A stretch of DNA of 28,775 bases from IMG/VR virus record IMGVR_UViG_3300012201_000008, positions 1 through 28,775 of that record; one strand, written 5' to 3'. The notes under the pieces are model-generated. The model was not told where the DNA came from. It was given only the letters and a program-made list of their open reading frames with translations, and searched no databases. Shown in pieces: positions 1 to 5,160 of this stretch (position 1 is its first letter; each line of letters starts with the position of its first letter). Made by a program: the position numbers and the translations under genes. Source of the stretch: a virus.

Positions 1-66
1 ATAAAGCCTGGGGGGATACTCCTAAAAGATGATTATGTTTCTCTATCTCTTAGATAAGTAGGCAAA

Positions 67-483
67 ATGGCATTAATAATTAACTGGAATACTATGGATG
101 AAACTACCATTAACAACCTTCGAAAGGACAGAGAAACAATGGGATATGTTGCTACTGAAGACAATACCGTGAATAGTGTTGACGAAGATGTTCGTGCAGA
201 GATGCGTAAGCGCCTTCATGATCGTCTGCTGAAGGAAAAGATGGAACTGGTGGATAGCTTTGGTGATGATAGCTATCCGGTTGGTACAGTTTTAAAGTTT
301 GTCAAGCGTCTCGGCGAAGGATACAAAGAACTCGAATACGTAGCCTTGAAGTCTGACTATGGTAAGTGGTACATCTGTGGACCGTCAATGCAAATTTCTG
401 TAACTTGGGAAGATTTTATCGGTAAGCTCGTTTCTGGACCTTATCCAACTAAGGAACTTGTAGAGTTTGTCGCTAAGAATTAA
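67..483 (+). CDS. Hypothetical phage protein, 138 aa
   Basis: I do not recognise this protein. The N-terminal half is charged and probably helical, with a run of Arg/Lys/Glu around residues 40-60. The C-terminal half, from about residue 70, reads as beta-rich with several aromatic residues (YKELEYVALK, GKWYICGPSM), a pattern common in small actinophage proteins of unknown role. The ATG at 67 follows an AGTAGG stretch that can serve as ribosome site; in-frame ATGs at 94 and 139 are alternatives. It is the first gene of the rightward run and lies 9 bases before a lysine tRNA. Bases 1-66 hold no gene, only a small TATCT/AGATA inverted repeat near 43-55. Confidence 0.7.
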   Translation: MALIINWNTMDETTINNLRKDRETMGYVATEDNTVNSVDEDVRAEMRKRLHDRLLKEKMELVDSFGDDSYPVGTVLKFVKRLGEGYKELEYVALKSDYGKWYICGPSMQISVTWEDFIGKLVSGPYPTKELVEFVAKN

Positions 484-492
484 ATAGGAATA

Positions 493-566
493 GGGCCGTT
501 AGCTCAGAGGGTTAGAGCGTCTGATTCTTAATCAGAAAGTCGACAGTTCGAATCTGTCACGGCCTA
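493..566 (+). tRNA. tRNA-Lys(CTT)
   Basis: Full cloverleaf. The 7-bp acceptor stem GGGCCGT (493-499) pairs with ACGGCCT (559-565), with a G-U at the first pair, and the discriminator is A566. The anticodon stem TCTGA/TCAGA (520-524/532-536) encloses loop TTCTTAA with anticodon CTT at 527-529. The T arm contains the GTTCGAATC core. CCA is not encoded. It reads AAG lysine codons and is separated from the next tRNA by one base, so the two are probably cut from one precursor. Confidence 0.95.
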
Positions 567-567
567 C

Positions 568-641
568 GACCCATTATCTCAGTCTGGTAGAGAAACGGAT
601 TTTTAATCCGAATGACGTAGGTTCAAATCCTACATGGGTCA
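568..641 (+). tRNA. tRNA-Lys(TTT)
   Basis: Acceptor stem GACCCAT (568-574) pairs perfectly with ATGGGTC (634-640); discriminator A641. Anticodon loop TTTTTAA (600-606) has anticodon TTT at 602-604; the anticodon stem has four good pairs and an A-A mismatch at its outer end (595/611). T-arm core GTTCAAATC. It reads AAA (and by wobble AAG). Having both lysine anticodons side by side fits the lysine-rich, AT-leaning genes of this phage. Confidence 0.93.
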
Positions 642-643
642 CG

Positions 644-705
644 TCTGTGCGGCGCCCTGGGGCGGAGGAAAATTCTAGATAAATACTCTGTTTCCCCCAC
701 ACAGA
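644..705 (+). other. Candidate RNA hairpin domain downstream of the tRNA-Lys pair
   Basis: This non-coding stretch can fold into a closed domain. TCTGTG (644-649) pairs with CACAGA (700-705). Inside it, GGAGGAAA (664-671) pairs with TTTCCCCC (691-698) with one mismatch. A small GCC/GGC hairpin sits at 654-663. It begins 2 bases after the tRNA end, so it would share a transcript with the tRNAs. I know no family with this shape; it may be a tRNA-processing or terminator-like structure, or the 5' half of a larger RNA with the next element. Confidence 0.4.
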
Positions 706-712
706 AGATTAT

Positions 713-800
713 GGGGCCGGTACTTGCCGAGACCTTTACCAAGGATCAAGGGCTTTTTGGTAATGGTGTCACATCTGATGACAAGGGGGACACCGGCCCC
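713..800 (+). ncRNA. Candidate structured RNA, 88 nt, three-way junction
   Basis: A perfect 9-bp closing helix, GGGGCCGGT (713-721) with ACCGGCCCC (792-800), encloses two arms. Arm one: ACC (732-734) with GGT (765-767), then, after a T-T mismatch, TTACCAA (736-742) with TTGGTAA (757-763), loop of 14. Arm two: TGTCA (767-771) with TGACA (779-783), loop of 7; it competes with arm one for base 767. The size resembles a long-variable-arm tRNA, but there is no T-arm core before the 3' strand and no anticodon arm, so it is not a normal tRNA. A ribosome site (AAGGAG, 811-815) for the next gene follows, so a 5'-UTR regulatory element is an alternative. Confidence 0.5.
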
Positions 801-822
801 TCCTAGAAGTAAGGAGAAATAA

Positions 823-1236
823 ATGAGTACTGGTCCTGTCGAATTCACTCTCATACTCGACGAATCAGAATTCAAGACTAAGGGTTTACAGCCAAAAAAG
901 TATCGCGTAGTAAGCAGAAAAGAAGCTAACGAGCGTAATGCTGGTCGGCTTATGCGTAAAGCCGCTGCTATCCTCAAAGATAGAGGATGGGTAAAACATA
1001 CACAACTCTCCCTAGGTGGGAAGATGTGTATGATCGGTGCATTACACTTCGCATATTGTGGAAACGCCACGCCAAGGAGCCAAAACCATTTAGTCTCACT
1101 GGCTGACAACATATTTGCTCAGTGGAGTGGAGAACCAAATATCCCACATTATAACGATCATGTTGCAGAGAACAAAGATGAAGTTTTAGAAATTATGCTC
1201 AAGTTCTCGAATGAATTTGATCCACAGGGAGGGTGA
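823..1236 (+). CDS. DUF6197-like protein, 137 aa
   Basis: The central part shows the pattern of the DUF6197 family of actinobacteria and their phages: a helix with an AAAILKDRGW stretch (about residues 47-56), a Cys-containing core with CMIGAL near residue 70, and a C-terminal asparagine-aspartate followed by a helix (YNDHVAENKDEVLEI). The function of the family is unknown. The ATG follows AAGGAG at 811-815 with normal spacing. It overlaps nothing upstream and starts the first block of small overlapping genes. The assignment rests on motif resemblance from memory, so the family name is likely but not certain. Confidence 0.75.
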   Translation: MSTGPVEFTLILDESEFKTKGLQPKKYRVVSRKEANERNAGRLMRKAAAILKDRGWVKHTQLSLGGKMCMIGALHFAYCGNATPRSQNHLVSLADNIFAQWSGEPNIPHYNDHVAENKDEVLEIMLKFSNEFDPQGG

Positions 1237-1237
1237 C

Positions 1238-1396
1238 ATGGCGGAACGTCCCCGTTCTGACCCTTTGTTCAATAAGGATACTCCTTACCAAGACATCTGG
1301 CAATGGTTCAAAGCCAGACACATAGGCAACAACTCAGAGCACGAACTTCGTCGGATCCACCTTAAGTGGAAGAAGATAGCAGCGGAGGTGAAGTAG
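1238..1396 (+). CDS. Hypothetical small protein, 52 aa
   Basis: Short basic protein rich in Trp, His, Arg and Lys (IWQWFKARHIG; LRRIHLKWKKIA), possibly nucleic-acid binding, but no family is recognised. The ATG at 1238 is preferred over an upstream in-frame ATG at 1211 because GGGAGGG sits at 1227-1233 and the preceding gene stops at 1236. Its stop TAG overlaps the GTG start of the next gene, a sign of translational coupling. Confidence 0.6.
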   Translation: MAERPRSDPLFNKDTPYQDIWQWFKARHIGNNSEHELRRIHLKWKKIAAEVK

Positions 1397-1596
1397 TGGA
1401 TCCTAAAACTGCACTACCAACTGGAATAGATCCAGAGATTAAAAATCTCTTTACCAAAGAACACGATATCAGAATGATTGCATTGGAGCATGCGGAGCAA
1501 GGACATTCAGGGAGTAGTGTCGATAAAGCACGAAGTCACGTCAAGGCAGCAGCTATTATTGAACATTATATATTGACTGGTGGGACTAACGTATGA
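1396..1596 (+). CDS. Hypothetical small protein, 66 aa
   Basis: Unrecognised. Mostly helical, with a C-terminal helix rich in Ala and His (VKAAAIIEHYIL). GTG 1396 is taken as the start because it overlaps the previous stop codon (TAGTG) and is 7 bases after GGAGG at 1384-1388. The gene ends in an ATGA overlap with the following one. Confidence 0.6.
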   Translation: MDPKTALPTGIDPEIKNLFTKEHDIRMIALEHAEQGHSGSSVDKARSHVKAAAIIEHYILTGGTNV

Positions 1597-1781
1597 AGAT
1601 AGTTGAGTTTACCTATACGATTGGAAGTGCAACGTTTTCTACTTCCGCTGAAGTAGAGCAGTCAGACTGGGAAGAGATGGAGGATAGCGAACGGTTGGAT
1701 TTTCTTGAAGATCAAGCGATAGAGGAAATCCGCGATATGATTTCCGTGGAGGAAGATTCAATCACCATAGAAGATGAGTGA
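1593..1781 (+). CDS. Hypothetical acidic protein, 62 aa
   Basis: Unrecognised, very acidic (WEEMEDSERLDF, DQAIEEIRDM). A beta-strand pair at the N-terminus (FTYTIGSATF) is followed by acidic helices. Such short acidic phage proteins are sometimes inhibitors or DNA mimics, but nothing here specifically shows that. Starts in an ATGA overlap with the upstream gene. Confidence 0.6.
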   Translation: MKIVEFTYTIGSATFSTSAEVEQSDWEEMEDSERLDFLEDQAIEEIRDMISVEEDSITIEDE

Positions 1782-1789
1782 GAGGAAAA

Positions 1790-2053
1790 GTGTATAACAG
1801 AACGTTCATCTTAAACAGAGAAAAACTATACAAAGCGGTTGACTCAAAGAGACGACAAGATAAAATCTCGTGGGATAGACTCTCAAAGAGAATAGGTGTT
1901 CGTAGCACAAACCAATTTGGTGCCCTCTTAACAAACAAAAGAGATGTTTGGTCAAATATTGTCGTCTCTTGCCTTATGTACCTAAAACGACCACTCGAAG
2001 ATTTTGTAGAAACGGAAGAGGTGAAAACTAACGGTGGCAACTCCACTGAATGA
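1790..2053 (+). CDS. XRE/Cro-type helix-turn-helix protein, 87 aa
   Basis: One helix-turn-helix domain fills most of the protein: ISWDRLSKRIGVRSTNQFGALL corresponds to helices 2 and 3 of the lambda-repressor-like fold, followed by a fourth helix and the typical ending RPLEDFV. It probably binds DNA as a small regulator. GTG 1790 is chosen because AGAGG lies just upstream; GTG 1778 is also in frame. Its 3' end overlaps the start of the ParB-like gene by 20 bases. Which promoter it regulates cannot be seen. Confidence 0.7.
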   Translation: MYNRTFILNREKLYKAVDSKRRQDKISWDRLSKRIGVRSTNQFGALLTNKRDVWSNIVVSCLMYLKRPLEDFVETEEVKTNGGNSTE

Positions 2054-3278
2054 AATAAGGAAAATTGCTGCCCGTGCCCGCAGGATCGGTTGGGAAGTTG
2101 AAACCAGTCACGGTGCGCAAGCTTGGGTTCATCGAATCACTGCTCCCGAATGCGATGATGCGTATTGTACTCACCGGGTTCAGCTTCACGGAACTCCTTC
2201 TGACCGTTATTGGAAGGAGAACGTCATTCGAGAGCTAAACAGGCATGGCTTCGAAGAAGCAGAAAATGCCTTCCTTCAGCAGGAAGAGGAAGCTCGGAGG
2301 GCAGCGATTGACGAAGACAGACGAAAGAATGACATTGCCCTAGCTAAGGCTCAGCAGCGTTTGGTATCCGTCACGAAGGCATCAGGACCATTTGGTCCAC
2401 AGATTGCCGACATTGGTTGGCTTTTCCAAACTCATGAGCTTCCTGAAACTCGACGGGTATTGGTTCCACCGGAACTTTCTCGGAAGATCCTAGACGAACT
2501 TAACACCGCGAATCGGCCCCTACGCATTGCGAGAACTAGATATTGGTCAAATATCATGGCCAAGAAAAAGTTCAAGTATACCCACCAGGGTATCGCCTTT
2601 AATACTCTTGGTCAGCTCCAAGACGGTCAGCATCGGCTTGCGGCAAGCTTAGCACAGCAATACACGTTAGATATTAACGTGACCGTAGGTATGCCGGTCG
2701 AAAACTTCGAAGACATTGACACTGGATTCGGAAGAACCGGCACCGACACCTTCTCCGTGTGGGGCAAGGATTTTCCTGCTACCTATGCGGCTGGAACACG
2801 ACTCGTCGCGGCCTATGACAAATATGGGTCAGAGTTGAGATTAGGACTCAGGCAAAGGATTTCCAATGCTGAGTTGAGGGTGAAAGCTACCGAGTATGGT
2901 ACGGCGCTTGAGCAAGCTGTGGCCTTAGCCAGAGAAACCACTAGCAAACGTGATGGGCTAAGAATTTCCCCCAACGCGCTTACTGCTGCTATCTATCTCA
3001 TCAGCCGAAACCTGCCGGAAAATGACAGTCGGGTAATGGAATTCCTTCGTGGTTATTCAGAGGGAACATACCTGAATGCTGGAGATTCAAGAATCGCACT
3101 TCGATCGTTCTCAGCTAACGTGAGCGTCGATAAGCGAAGAATCCCAGTAGAGGACCAGCTTGCGGTAATCATCAAGGCTTGGAATGCATTCGCCAATGGT
3201 AGAGCAATTTCTCAGCTCACCATCCGTAAGGATGAAATGATGCCGAAGCCGTTTGTTCCTAAGCCCAGTGAAGAGTAA
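2034..3278 (+). CDS. ParB/sulfiredoxin-fold-like phage protein, 414 aa
   Basis: N-terminal 85 residues form a separate domain with conserved His and Cys (ECDDAYCTHRVQLHGTPS) that looks like a small nucleic-acid-binding unit. It is followed by a highly charged helix rich in Glu/Arg (about residues 82-110). The main domain has LQDGQHRLAASL at about residue 196, the signature turn of ParB/Srx-type nucleotide-binding or nuclease domains. The rest is helical. Similar proteins are common in actinophage early regions, but the biochemical role is unknown; an NTP-dependent DNA-binding or nuclease role is inference. GTG start after GGAAGAGG at 2014-2021. Confidence 0.65.
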   Translation: MATPLNEIRKIAARARRIGWEVETSHGAQAWVHRITAPECDDAYCTHRVQLHGTPSDRYWKENVIRELNRHGFEEAENAFLQQEEEARRAAIDEDRRKNDIALAKAQQRLVSVTKASGPFGPQIADIGWLFQTHELPETRRVLVPPELSRKILDELNTANRPLRIARTRYWSNIMAKKKFKYTHQGIAFNTLGQLQDGQHRLAASLAQQYTLDINVTVGMPVENFEDIDTGFGRTGTDTFSVWGKDFPATYAAGTRLVAAYDKYGSELRLGLRQRISNAELRVKATEYGTALEQAVALARETTSKRDGLRISPNALTAAIYLISRNLPENDSRVMEFLRGYSEGTYLNAGDSRIALRSFSANVSVDKRRIPVEDQLAVIIKAWNAFANGRAISQLTIRKDEMMPKPFVPKPSEE

Positions 3279-3286
3279 TTAATATA

Positions 3287-3371
3287 GGTTGGTCTGGCAG
3301 CTAGATAAGAAAATGCATCATGGGATAGAGCTGATCAGATTCCAAAGACAGGATGATGCGTTTCACCAACC
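3287..3371 (+). ncRNA. Candidate tRNA-sized structured RNA
   Basis: Nested helices: GGTTGGT (3287-3293) pairs perfectly with ACCAACC (3365-3371), GCATCAT (3315-3321) with ATGATGC (3353-3359), and GGGAT (3322-3326) with ATTCC (3339-3343, one G-U), around a CTGATCAG palindrome. A weak CTGG/CTAG hairpin could sit where a D arm would be. The outer helix has the length of a tRNA acceptor stem and is followed by A3372, but there is no T-arm core and no anticodon loop. It lies 8 bases after the ParB-like gene and 5 bases before tRNA-Arg, so it would be on the tRNA precursor. Confidence 0.45.
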
Positions 3372-3376
3372 AAAAA

Positions 3377-3449
3377 CCCCGTGTATCTCAATGGATAGAG
3401 AAACGAGCTTCTAACTCGTTGGTTGCAGGTTCGAGTCCTGTCACGGGGG
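3377..3449 (+). tRNA. tRNA-Arg(TCT)
   Basis: Acceptor stem CCCCGTG (3377-3383) pairs with CACGGGG (3442-3448), discriminator G3449. The anticodon stem ACGAG/CTCGT (3403-3407/3415-3419) carries loop CTTCTAA with anticodon TCT at 3410-3412. The T arm has GGTTCGAGTCC. It decodes AGA (and AGG by wobble), a codon used often in this AT-leaning window (for example in the Pol, primase and helicase genes) and rare in high-G+C actinobacteria. Confidence 0.95.
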
Positions 3450-3450
3450 C

Positions 3451-3630
3451 ATGGTAGAATTAATTAAAGAACACGATGGATCTGATGGTTGGATAGTATG
3501 GAGGATGGAGCCAGATGTTAGATTAGAAGATCTTCTCGATGCAATTCATAAGTTAGGTCTACAAATCGAAGATGTTAACATCGGAACCGATGGTGGTCCA
3601 CTTTATGTGACCTTGGACGCGCGCCAATGA
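3451..3630 (+). CDS. Hypothetical protein, 59 aa
   Basis: Unrecognised. The reading frame (MVELIKEHDGSDGWIV to the TGA at 3628-3630) looks like a compact alpha/beta fold ending in a strand (PLYVTLDA). Its ATG is 1 base after the 3' end of tRNA-Arg, so the GGGGG of the tRNA acceptor strand would be the only purine-rich sequence nearby, too close for a normal ribosome site. An ATGA overlap with the next gene supports it being translated. Confidence 0.5.
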   Translation: MVELIKEHDGSDGWIVWRMEPDVRLEDLLDAIHKLGLQIEDVNIGTDGGPLYVTLDARQ

Positions 3631-3869
3631 TAACAAGCTATGATTTCGACGATCCAGAAATAAGAGCAATGGTCAATATTAAGCACAAACCAATCGAATA
3701 TTATAGTTATAGCTATGCCAACACAAAACGTCTAGAAAATATTCGCTGCTACGTTTGCATGCAAGATTGGCCATGTTCCCCAATAAAGGAGCTACGAAGC
3801 TATGAACGAAGAAACCAAAACGATGATCATCAGGTCAAAGGTGGATCAACGGATCAGGAAGATGCATAG
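3627..3869 (+). CDS. Hypothetical Cys-containing protein, 80 aa
   Basis: Unrecognised. Contains a CYVCMQDWPC cluster (about residues 41-50), resembling the short metal-binding knuckles of many small actinophage proteins (CxxC followed by WPC). The C-terminal 25 residues are polar and overlap the next gene in another frame. Starts by ATGA overlap. Confidence 0.55.
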   Translation: MITSYDFDDPEIRAMVNIKHKPIEYYSYSYANTKRLENIRCYVCMQDWPCSPIKELRSYERRNQNDDHQVKGGSTDQEDA

Positions 3870-3972
3870 AGATATTGGCTTTATTGCTCCAGAATTATAT
3901 GATTTTGCTTGGGAGCAGTTCAGGGTGGATATCTTAAAGATTATCAATGAGGTGGTAGATGGACAGGTCTGA
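3802..3972 (+). CDS. Hypothetical protein, 56 aa
   Basis: Short helical protein, basic at the N-terminus (MIIRSKVDQRIRKMH) and ending FRVDILKIINEVVDG. No family recognised. The ATG at 3802 lies about 11 bases after AAGGAG (3785-3790). The gene overlaps the upstream coding region by 68 bases and the next start by 14 bases; the long overlap makes it less certain than its neighbours. Confidence 0.5.
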   Translation: MNEETKTMIIRSKVDQRIRKMHRDIGFIAPELYDFAWEQFRVDILKIINEVVDGQV

Positions 3973-4042
3973 AAAAGCACTGCTATTCACTTTGTGTTCG
4001 CTCGTATTTATCGCATTAGTAGTAGCAATTTTTTGGGGGTGA
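3959..4042 (+). CDS. Single-pass small membrane protein, 27 aa
   Basis: MDRSEKA followed by an uninterrupted hydrophobic helix (LLFTLCSLVFIALVVAIFW) and a terminal Gly. It would be a one-helix inner-membrane peptide with a short charged N-terminus. The ATG follows GAGGTGG (3949-3955) at good spacing, and its stop is 3 bases before the next ATG, whose ribosome site (GGGGGTGA) lies in its end. Function unknown; tiny holin-associated or superinfection proteins have this shape, but nothing shows which. Confidence 0.5.
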   Translation: MDRSEKALLFTLCSLVFIALVVAIFWG

Positions 4043-4045
4043 TTA

Positions 4046-4237
4046 ATGGGCAATCAAGTGGAAGAGATGCTGCGAAATAATCTGCAACTAGGGTTCGTAT
4101 ACATGGTATGCTACCGGTCTGGGGGATGCGCTTCCACGCATTTTGACCTAGAATTAGCTCTGGCCAGAGCGGAATCGCTCCAAGGTGTAGTGAGCGCTGT
4201 CCCAATTATCCGTGATTTTAGAACAGACTTAGGCTAG
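4046..4237 (+). CDS. Hypothetical protein, 63 aa
   Basis: Unrecognised. Compact alpha/beta pattern: strand (GFVYMVCYRSGG), then a helix (LELALARAESLQGVV). ATG preceded by GGGGGTGATTA. It lies in the run of short genes between tRNA-Arg and the helicase. Confidence 0.6.
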   Translation: MGNQVEEMLRNNLQLGFVYMVCYRSGGCASTHFDLELALARAESLQGVVSAVPIIRDFRTDLG

Positions 4238-4239
4238 TC

Positions 4240-4461
4240 ATGTTAGATAAAGACCAAGAGTTAACAGAGGCGGTAAAAAACTGGCTAAATTCGGAAAATA
4301 GTAAGAAGGATAGCCGCCAAGAGTTAATTGCTATGATGAGAATAAAACTTAAAAAGTATAGTATAACCGAGCTTGAAGCTCTCACTGGAATAAAAAGGCC
4401 AACGATATATTACATGATCTTTGGTAAGGAAGGTAAGAGTGGTGAGGACAGGACATCCTGA
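4240..4461 (+). CDS. Small helix-turn-helix protein, 73 aa
   Basis: The C-terminal half shows a helix-turn-helix: SITELEALTGIKRPTIYYMI (about residues 45-64), as in XRE/transposase-type recognition helices. The N-terminal half is a charged helix. It is probably a small DNA-binding regulator. Its 3' end overlaps the next gene by about 20 bases, suggesting coupled translation. Confidence 0.55.
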   Translation: MLDKDQELTEAVKNWLNSENSKKDSRQELIAMMRIKLKKYSITELEALTGIKRPTIYYMIFGKEGKSGEDRTS

Positions 4462-4861
4462 CAATTTGCACAGAATATACCAATACATGGTTGACCATCA
4501 AGAGGACATTGAATATGGCACGAGAGGCAATGTAGTTCCGGTATGGAAAGGTTTCGGTAGGATTCTTTCCTCCGAGCTAAAAGTGCCAATAGCAAATGTA
4601 TATAAGTGCACAGGACACCTAGAGATCCTAGGGTGTATAGATAAATTAAAATCTGGAGGTCCAAACTCTCCAACCATATTTGAACTGATAAAGCCACCAG
4701 ACAACCATGAAGGTAAATTGAGCCAAGAGCGAGAGGCACTTGCTGGTCAATTTATTTTGCCATCGAAAAAAGATAGAATATTAGATACTGTCACACGCTT
4801 GAACAATCGTCTAACCGCGCTTGAAGCGAGAGTTAATTCGATGGAGGAAAAGAATGGTTGA
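4442..4861 (+). CDS. Winged-helix-like protein with C-terminal coiled coil, 139 aa
   Basis: Residues about 5-85 read as a winged helix: LHRIYQYMVDHQ, a helix pair around GFGRILSSELKVPIANVYKC, then a beta-wing (LGCIDKLKSG to FELIKP). The C-terminal 30 residues form a heptad-like coiled coil (ILDTVTRLNNRLTALEARV), so it may dimerise. DNA binding is inferred. GTG 4442 or GTG 4439 are equally possible after AAGGAAGG (4427-4434). The stop overlaps the next ATG. Confidence 0.55.
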   Translation: MRTGHPDNLHRIYQYMVDHQEDIEYGTRGNVVPVWKGFGRILSSELKVPIANVYKCTGHLEILGCIDKLKSGGPNSPTIFELIKPPDNHEGKLSQEREALAGQFILPSKKDRILDTVTRLNNRLTALEARVNSMEEKNG

Positions 4862-5147
4862 TACTACATTCGACGAGATTCGGCGATGCCCACGGTGTGA
4901 GGAATTAGGTATACATTCGGGAACGCAGTCGGGTCCGAATCGAACGACAATTTACCTCTTCACCTGCGACAATGACCAATGTCGATGGTTCAACAGTGCG
5001 CCGTGGCTACGTCAACGTTACCCAGATGGCACGTGGGTACCCGCACAGCGCCACCAGAAATTCTTCCCACTGATCCCGGACCGCACCCAAGAGGTCCGGG
5101 ACGCGGTGGACAGAGACATTCAGAGGTCATTAAGTCGTGAACCTTAG
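4854..5147 (+). CDS. Zinc-ribbon protein, 97 aa
   Basis: Two cysteine pairs, CPRC near residue 12 and C-x4-C in FTCDNDQCRWFN, form a likely zinc ribbon. The C-terminal half is Arg/Gln-rich (LRQRYPDGTWVPAQRHQK), suggesting nucleic-acid contact. ATG 4854 follows GGAGG at 4843-4847 and overlaps the upstream stop. It directly precedes the helicase gene and may act with it; that is inference from position only. Confidence 0.6.
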   Translation: MVDTTFDEIRRCPRCEELGIHSGTQSGPNRTTIYLFTCDNDQCRWFNSAPWLRQRYPDGTWVPAQRHQKFFPLIPDRTQEVRDAVDRDIQRSLSREP

Positions 5148-5160
5148 AGGGCGGTAGCCA

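Noticed and set aside
675-1112. 145-codon open frame on the minus strand over the structured region and the DUF6197-like gene
   Set aside because: No ribosome site, odd composition, and it is antisense to a gene with a good start and family pattern.
3287-3371. Calling this element a fourth tRNA
   Set aside because: The acceptor-like helix is perfect but there is no T-arm core and no anticodon arm in the right place.
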